This document shows positions 59,430 through 64,000 of a stretch of DNA of 64,000 nucleotides, piece after piece. The notes beneath the pieces are model-generated. The model did no database searches and had not been told where the DNA came from. It saw only the letters and a list, made by a program, of their open reading frames with translations. Made by a program: the position numbers and the translations under genes. Location: the NCBI RefSeq assembly GCF_001955695.1, contig NZ_CP019236.1, forward strand, positions 558,001 to 622,000, written 5' to 3'. The first letter of the stretch is position 1; each line of letters opens with the position of its first letter. This stretch comes from Rhodoferax koreense (lineage in GTDB: Bacteria; Pseudomonadota; Gammaproteobacteria; Burkholderiales; Burkholderiaceae_C).

Positions 59430-60362
59430 TCAGCGCGCGGCTTCGCCGACGCCGCTGGCAACGCCGACGGGCGACTGGGCAGCCGACAGGCCGAGGTCGA
59501 TCTTGCAGCGCAGGCCGGCCGGTAGGCTGGCGTCGCCGTTGGGCATGTCCAGCCTCAGCCGGAAGGTATTGCTGGCGGGGTCGAGCACGCGATCGATCTG
59601 CGCGATCTGCGCCTTGCGCGGTGCGGCTCCCGGCAATTCGGGATGCACCAGCAGTTCCTGCCCCGGACGCAGCCGGCCGAACAGCGCGGTGGGCGCCACC
59701 ACCTCCACGCGCAGGCGATGGATGGCCGCGACCTTCAACAAGGGTTTGTCCTCGAAACGTTCGCCCGGGTTGGCGTAACGCTCGGTGACCACGCCGTCGA
59801 ACGGGCTGCGCAAGACACGCTGCGAAGCCTGTGCGTCGGACATCTGCACCTCCTGCGCGAGCGTGCGCAGGTTCTCGCGCGCCTGGGCGACCTTCTCCTG
59901 GGCCACGCGCATTTCGGCCTCGGCCTGCTCCACGGCCTGCGCGGAGACGAAGTTTTCGGCCTTCAGCCGGCGTGAGCGGTCCAGCTTGATCTGCGCGAGG
60001 TCCTGGGCCGCCACCGCGCCGCGCAGCTCGGCCTCGCTCTGCGCCCGTGAACGCGCGACCTCGTTGCTGGCCCGCTCCACCTCGGCACGCAGCCGGATCA
60101 GGACCTGGCCCTTGCGCACCGTGTCGCCGCGGTCGACCTCGATCGCATCCACGATGCCGATGACGGCGCTGCCGATCTCGGCCACGCGTTCGGGCAGGAT
60201 CAGGCAGGCCAGCGGCGCCATGGTGGCCGGGGGCGGCGCCGGCTGGGCCGTGGCCGTGGCCACCGTGGCGGCCAGCATTGCCGCCATGGCCCGGCGTAGC
60301 GCTGGCGGCGTTCGGGCGGCACGGTGGCCGGGGTGATCGCGGTAGGTGTGGCGGTGTGTCAT
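59430..60362 (-). CDS. Periplasmic adaptor (membrane fusion protein, HlyD/RND-adaptor type)
   Basis: A 310-residue adaptor. It has an N-terminal membrane or signal segment (AMAAMLAATVATATAQ), a split lipoyl domain (IGSAVIGIVDAIEVDRGDTV, then RKGQVLIRL; later RVLRSPFDGVVTERYANPGE), a coiled-coil hairpin of about 100 residues, and a beta-barrel end. Its ATG at 60362 lies in ATGA with the stop of the SecA-like gene. No RND pump or ABC exporter gene is adjacent; the partners appear to be the SecA-like ATPase and the M50/HlyD protein. Upstream of the giant gene by 18 bases. Confidence 0.85.
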   Translation of the reverse strand: MTHRHTYRDHPGHRAARTPPALRRAMAAMLAATVATATAQPAPPPATMAPLACLILPERVAEIGSAVIGIVDAIEVDRGDTVRKGQVLIRLRAEVERASNEVARSRAQSEAELRGAVAAQDLAQIKLDRSRRLKAENFVSAQAVEQAEAEMRVAQEKVAQARENLRTLAQEVQMSDAQASQRVLRSPFDGVVTERYANPGERFEDKPLLKVAAIHRLRVEVVAPTALFGRLRPGQELLVHPELPGAAPRKAQIAQIDRVLDPASNTFRLRLDMPNGDASLPAGLRCKIDLGLSAAQSPVGVASGVGEAAR

Positions 60363-62359
60363 TCGATCATTCCACAAAAGGCCAGGCTGTCGTCCTGGGC
60401 CAAGTCGTTTCGAAACAATTGGCGGCGCCGGCGGGCCTGGCGGCTTTCTTCACGGTGCTGTACCCAAAGGCGCCAGCCCCGCTGCAGCCAGGCGGGCAGG
60501 GGAATCCGGCCGTCCACCGAAGCCCGGCCGCGCCACCAGCGCCACCATGCGCTGGCCAGGCCTTGCGGTCCGAGCGCAGCCCCGGGGCCGGGCACGAGCC
60601 AGATCTCCCCGCTGCCCGGCTCGCCCTGGCGTGCCGCGCGGCCCAGCAGCTGGCGGTCGTGGCGCCTCGATGCATTGCGCTGGCAACTCAGCACGTGCAG
60701 GCCCCCCGCGGCCAGGGCTTGCGCATCGACGTGGATGTCGGTGCCGCGCCCGGCCATGTTGGTGGCCACGGTGACCTGGCCGCGCCGGCCGGCACACGCC
60801 ACGACGTGCGCTTCCTGCGCATCGTGGCGCGCATCGAGCACTTCGTGCGCGATGCCGGCTTCCCTCAGGGCTTGCGCCATCGCGTGCGAGGCCTCGACCG
60901 AGTCGCAGCCGATGAGGACCGGCCGCCCGGCCGCCACCAGCAGGCGGGCCCGCGCCACCGCGGCGCGACGCCGCGCGGCCTCGTCGACATACAGCCGCGC
61001 CGGCCAGGCCTGGCGCCGGCTCGGCAGCCGCGCTGGCACTTGCACCATGCGGCAGCCGTACAGCGTGCGCAGTTCGGCCCGGGCCTCGCGCAGGGTGCCG
61101 CTCATGCCGCCGAGCCGGTGATAGCGGCGGAAGAACCGCTGGAAGGTGATCTGCGCCAGCGTTTCCATCTCGGCGGGCACCTGGCAGCCTTCCTTGATGG
61201 AGACCAGCGCATGCAGGCCGCGCGACCACTTGCGGCCTTCGGCGATGCGGCCGCTCACCGGATCGACGATGGCGATTTCCTGTCCACCGCGACGATCGGT
61301 GGCCGGCACGAGCACGTAGTCCCGGTCGCGCGCCAGCGCGTGCCGCGCGGTGAGCGCCGTGGCCAGGGTCTCGTCGCGGTGACGCGAGTTCAACCACAGC
61401 GGACCGAGCCCTGCCGTGAGTGCGGCGATGCGCGTGCGGCCGGCGTCGGTCAGCTGGACCCGCCGGTCGTGCGTGTGCAGGCGGAAATCCTCGTCCTGCA
61501 CCAGCCGGGCCGACAGTGCATAGGCCTGCCACAGGAAGGCACGGTCGGCGGCATGCGCCACCTCGCGCGTCAGGATCAGGGGCATCTGCGCCTCGTCGAC
61601 CAGGATGTTGTCGGCCTCGTCGATCACGGCCATGCACAGGCCGCGCAGCAACGTTGGCGCCACCTCGGCCGCGGCGAGGGCCTGCACCCGGCGTTGCAGG
61701 GCCTGCCGGGGCGAGCCGTGGGTCAGGCGGTCGCGCAGGTAGTCGAAGGCGACTTCCCGCGCGGTGACGTACACCACATGCGCGGCATAGGCCTCGCGTC
61801 GCATGTCGGCCGACTGGCGCGCGGTGACGAAAGCCACGCGCAGGCCGAGCAGGGCGTAGAAGGGCGCGAAGGTCCCGGCGTCGCGTTCCACCAGGTAGTC
61901 GTTGGCGGTGAGCACGTGCACGGGAATGCCGGCCAGCGCGCCGACGCCGGCGGCCAGCGCCGCGGCCAGCGACTTGCCCTCGCCGGTGGCCATCTCCGCC
62001 ATGTCGTTGCCGAGCATCGCCAGCGCGGCCATCAGCTGCTCGACATAGGGCGTCCAGCCCAGTGCGCGCCGCGCCGCTTCGGCCGCATGCGCGCAGGCCT
62101 GCACCAGCACGTCGCGCCGCCAGCCCTCGCGCAGCATCCGCTGCTGCACGGCCTCGCCTTGCGCGGTGAAGGCCGCCGCCGGCAACGTTTGCAAGGCTCG
62201 GGCCTGGCGTTCTGCCACTTCGGCACGGCTGCGCAGGCTGCCCGGCCAGCCGGGAACCAGCGCAGGCGCCCGCCGCCAGTTGCGCGGACCGGCGGGTTCG
62301 GCACGCTCCGGGTATTGGCCCCAACGCAGGCCGGGAATGGGAAGGGCGGCGTTGTTCAT
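60359..62359 (-). CDS. Shortened SecA-like translocase ATPase
   Basis: A 666-residue relative of SecA (usual length about 850-930). Motor motifs are intact: Walker A MATGEGKS (residues 123-130), DEAD-type VIDEADNILVDEA (about 244-256), SGTLREA, NMAGRGTDI (about 534) and QLLGRAARQGEPG (about 569). The C-terminal helical wing/scaffold region and the zinc-binding tail are absent or minimal. Not the housekeeping secA, which should be elsewhere. Coupled by ATGA to the genes on both sides. Probably drives export of the giant protein; inferred from position. Confidence 0.86.
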   Translation of the reverse strand: MNNAALPIPGLRWGQYPERAEPAGPRNWRRAPALVPGWPGSLRSRAEVAERQARALQTLPAAAFTAQGEAVQQRMLREGWRRDVLVQACAHAAEAARRALGWTPYVEQLMAALAMLGNDMAEMATGEGKSLAAALAAGVGALAGIPVHVLTANDYLVERDAGTFAPFYALLGLRVAFVTARQSADMRREAYAAHVVYVTAREVAFDYLRDRLTHGSPRQALQRRVQALAAAEVAPTLLRGLCMAVIDEADNILVDEAQMPLILTREVAHAADRAFLWQAYALSARLVQDEDFRLHTHDRRVQLTDAGRTRIAALTAGLGPLWLNSRHRDETLATALTARHALARDRDYVLVPATDRRGGQEIAIVDPVSGRIAEGRKWSRGLHALVSIKEGCQVPAEMETLAQITFQRFFRRYHRLGGMSGTLREARAELRTLYGCRMVQVPARLPSRRQAWPARLYVDEAARRRAAVARARLLVAAGRPVLIGCDSVEASHAMAQALREAGIAHEVLDARHDAQEAHVVACAGRRGQVTVATNMAGRGTDIHVDAQALAAGGLHVLSCQRNASRRHDRQLLGRAARQGEPGSGEIWLVPGPGAALGPQGLASAWWRWWRGRASVDGRIPLPAWLQRGWRLWVQHREESRQARRRRQLFRNDLAQDDSLAFCGMIE

Positions 62360-64000
62360 GTGGATGGGTTGAAGTGCCCGAGGAAGAGTTGCTGCAGCTG
62401 GCGCATGGCCTGGAAGGCGATCGGCCGCGTGCCGTGGTCGAAGCGCACCAGCGCGCGTGCACCAATCAACTCGCTGCGCTTGGCGTCGGCAGATCGGGCG
62501 GCATCGGCGAGTTCCACGTCGAGCACGACCACCGGCTGCCGTGGCGTCAGGCCCTGCCTGTCGCCAGGGTCGGTGGCGATGCGGCCGCCAGCCGTGTCGC
62601 CGAGCGCCGCGCTGGGCAGGCGCGTGGCGGCGCCCGGCACGCTGTTGCCGATGCGGCCGGCATGCACGCTTGCGCTGTCGTCGGCCAGCCGCACCCGCAC
62701 GTCGGACGGGCCGCTGCGCACCAGGTCGGCCTCCTGCTGCGGCAACGCAACACGTATCACGGTCGGTGCCGGGGTGAGCAGGTAGCCGATCGGGTCGCCG
62801 CGGCGGTGGAACTGGCCGACCACCTCGTCCTGCTGCGACAGCACCAGCAGGCCGTCGCTCTGCGCCCGGATCTCACGCCGGCCCAGCTTGTCGTCCAGCC
62901 GTGCGAGTTCGGCCTGGGCATAGGCCAGGCGTTCGCGCAGGTCGGGCGCGTCCTGGGGCGCCAGGTCGATGGCGCGGAACAGCAGCACGTCGAGCTCGGC
63001 GGCGTCGGCGACCAGCGTGGCGCGTTGCGCCGCGAGCTGCGGATCGTCCAGGGTGGCGATCACGTCACCGGCGCGCACGCGCTGGCCATCGACCGCGTGC
63101 AGGGCCACGACGAAGCCGTCGGTCCCGGCGCGGATCTGCGCCTGCTCCGGCAGCCAGACCACGCCTTCGGCCAGCGTGTTGTAGGGCAACGGCAGCCCGC
63201 CCAGCAAGCCGGCCATCAGCACGCCTGTCGCGGTGGCGCGCCAGGCGGCACGCCGCCGCTCGCCGTCTTCGGTGGGCGCGGCGCGCAGCATCTGTGCCAC
63301 GCGCCAAAGCGGCAGTCCGATGTTGGCGATCAGCATCATCGTGCCCACGAACACGCCCACCAGCGCAGAGAAGCTGCCGACCCACAGGCCGACCACCAAC
63401 GACAGCACCAACCTGTACACCCAGGACAGCGGCGCGTAGACGCGCAGCCAGAAGCGCTCGCCCGGCAGCACGTCGATGGGCGCGCGCGTACGGATGCCGA
63501 ACAGCCGGCGGCCCAGCCCTTCGGCCCAGTAGCGCCCGCTGCGCGTGGCCAGGTTGCGCAGGTCCAGCAGGTCGCAGAAGACGTAGTAGCCGTCGTAGCG
63601 CAGCAGCGGGTTGCCGTTGGTGAGCAGCGTCGACAGGCCGCCGATGAGCATGGTGACGAAGGCGACGTCGCGCACCACGCCGGGCTGCGCCGCCAGCCAG
63701 ACCGCCATGGCCAGTGCCGCCATGAACAGCTCGGCCATGATGCCGGCGGCGCTCACCAGCGCACGCTGGTGGCGGCTGCGCAGGCCGTCGGCCGCGGAGG
63801 CGTCCACGAAGGGCACCGGGTTCAGCAGGATCAGGCTGATGCCGGCCAGCCGCACGTGTTCGCCGTAGCGACGCAGGGCCAGCGCATGGGCCGCCTCGTG
63901 CACGGTCTTGATCAGCGGGTACATCAGCCAGGCCATGAGCAGGTAGCCGGGCGAGCGCAGCACCTTGTCGGCGTCGAGCAGCAACTCGCTCCAGTGCATG
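62356..64000 (-). CDS. M50 metalloprotease fused to HlyD-type adaptor (N-terminus beyond window)
   Basis: The visible 547 residues start at an ATG at 63999 that is probably internal; the frame runs off the window edge. The first half is a polytopic membrane domain with the zinc site H34-E-A-A-H38 (visible numbering, in KTVHEAAHAL) and the second M50 motif NPLLRYDGYYVF near residue 130. The second half is a periplasmic HlyD-like adaptor with a lipoyl-type segment (GTDGFVVALHAVDGQRVRAG, then DVIATL) and a hairpin. Similar 'peptide zinc metalloprotease'/HlyD fusions occur in export loci. The stop overlaps the SecA-like start (ATGA). Confidence 0.82.
   Translation of the reverse strand, partial: MHWSELLLDADKVLRSPGYLLMAWLMYPLIKTVHEAAHALALRRYGEHVRLAGISLILLNPVPFVDASAADGLRSRHQRALVSAAGIMAELFMAALAMAVWLAAQPGVVRDVAFVTMLIGGLSTLLTNGNPLLRYDGYYVFCDLLDLRNLATRSGRYWAEGLGRRLFGIRTRAPIDVLPGERFWLRVYAPLSWVYRLVLSLVVGLWVGSFSALVGVFVGTMMLIANIGLPLWRVAQMLRAAPTEDGERRRAAWRATATGVLMAGLLGGLPLPYNTLAEGVVWLPEQAQIRAGTDGFVVALHAVDGQRVRAGDVIATLDDPQLAAQRATLVADAAELDVLLFRAIDLAPQDAPDLRERLAYAQAELARLDDKLGRREIRAQSDGLLVLSQQDEVVGQFHRRGDPIGYLLTPAPTVIRVALPQQEADLVRSGPSDVRVRLADDSASVHAGRIGNSVPGAATRLPSAALGDTAGGRIATDPGDRQGLTPRQPVVVLDVELADAARSADAKRSELIGARALVRFDHGTRPIAFQAMRQLQQLFLGHFNPST

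Noticed and set aside
60278-62785. 835-codon plus-strand frame over the adaptor, SecA-like and M50/HlyD genes
   Set aside because: Antisense shadow; the minus strand carries intact ATPase and lipoyl motifs with ATGA coupling.

Overview
The window is a high-GC chromosome segment of a betaproteobacterium, most likely of the family Comamonadaceae (order Burkholderiales). The basis is gene content and order: an F-type ATP synthase operon, hpf-ptsN-hprK, fur-bamE-dapB-exbB-exbD-leuS-lptE-(island)-holA-proA, the proteobacterial-type gshA and kup. This is inferred from protein similarity as I recall it; no database was searched.

Layout. 1-6311: atp operon (atpB C-terminus through atpC), closed by a bidirectional terminator. 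6380-11784: a CoA-linked catabolic locus, with a LysR regulator and a CaiB/Frc-type CoA-transferase on the minus strand. Divergent from them are a periplasmic binding protein fused in frame to an enoyl-CoA hydratase (apparently by a one-base frameshift) and a Gfo/Idh/MocA oxidoreductase. 11847-14791: a three-gene periplasmic GMC dehydrogenase complex (Tat-type small subunit, FAD subunit, monoheme cytochrome c). 14939-17739: a perfect LexA-type box, then a radical SAM protein and a DUF4130-UdgX fusion, which looks like an SOS-controlled DNA repair operon. 17722-19788: orphan NarL-type response regulator with a coupled small protein, then a CorA-family transporter. 20111-28386: conserved housekeeping genes (hpf, ptsN, hprK, fur, bamE, dapB, exbB/D, leuS, lptE).

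28387-37660 separates lptE from holA, which are usually neighbours in this family, so it reads as an inserted accessory block. It holds an AraC regulator; a minus-strand cluster of molybdopterin oxidoreductase, 7Fe ferredoxin, adrenodoxin-type ferredoxin reductase, nitroreductase-like protein and outer-membrane channel; and an arginase/ornithine cyclodeaminase pair with a divergent Lrp/AsnC regulator. 37663-45341 returns to ordinary genes (holA, proA, an ABC binding protein, gshA, kup, a methyltransferase).

45372-64000 is the most unusual part. Five genes read on the minus strand: an M50 metalloprotease/HlyD fusion (cut by the window end), a shortened SecA-like ATPase, a periplasmic adaptor, a 4,147-residue surface-type protein and a membrane diguanylate cyclase. 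The first three are joined by ATGA start/stop overlaps. The giant protein carries an N-terminal LEPR-like motif, a DUF4347 domain with a His/Cys pair suggestive of a caspase-like fold, five beta-helix modules, six 360-bp repeats encoding cadherin/VCBS-like domains, and a C-terminal membrane helix. I infer a dedicated export, processing and anchoring system for the giant protein. It has no classical type I ABC exporter in view.
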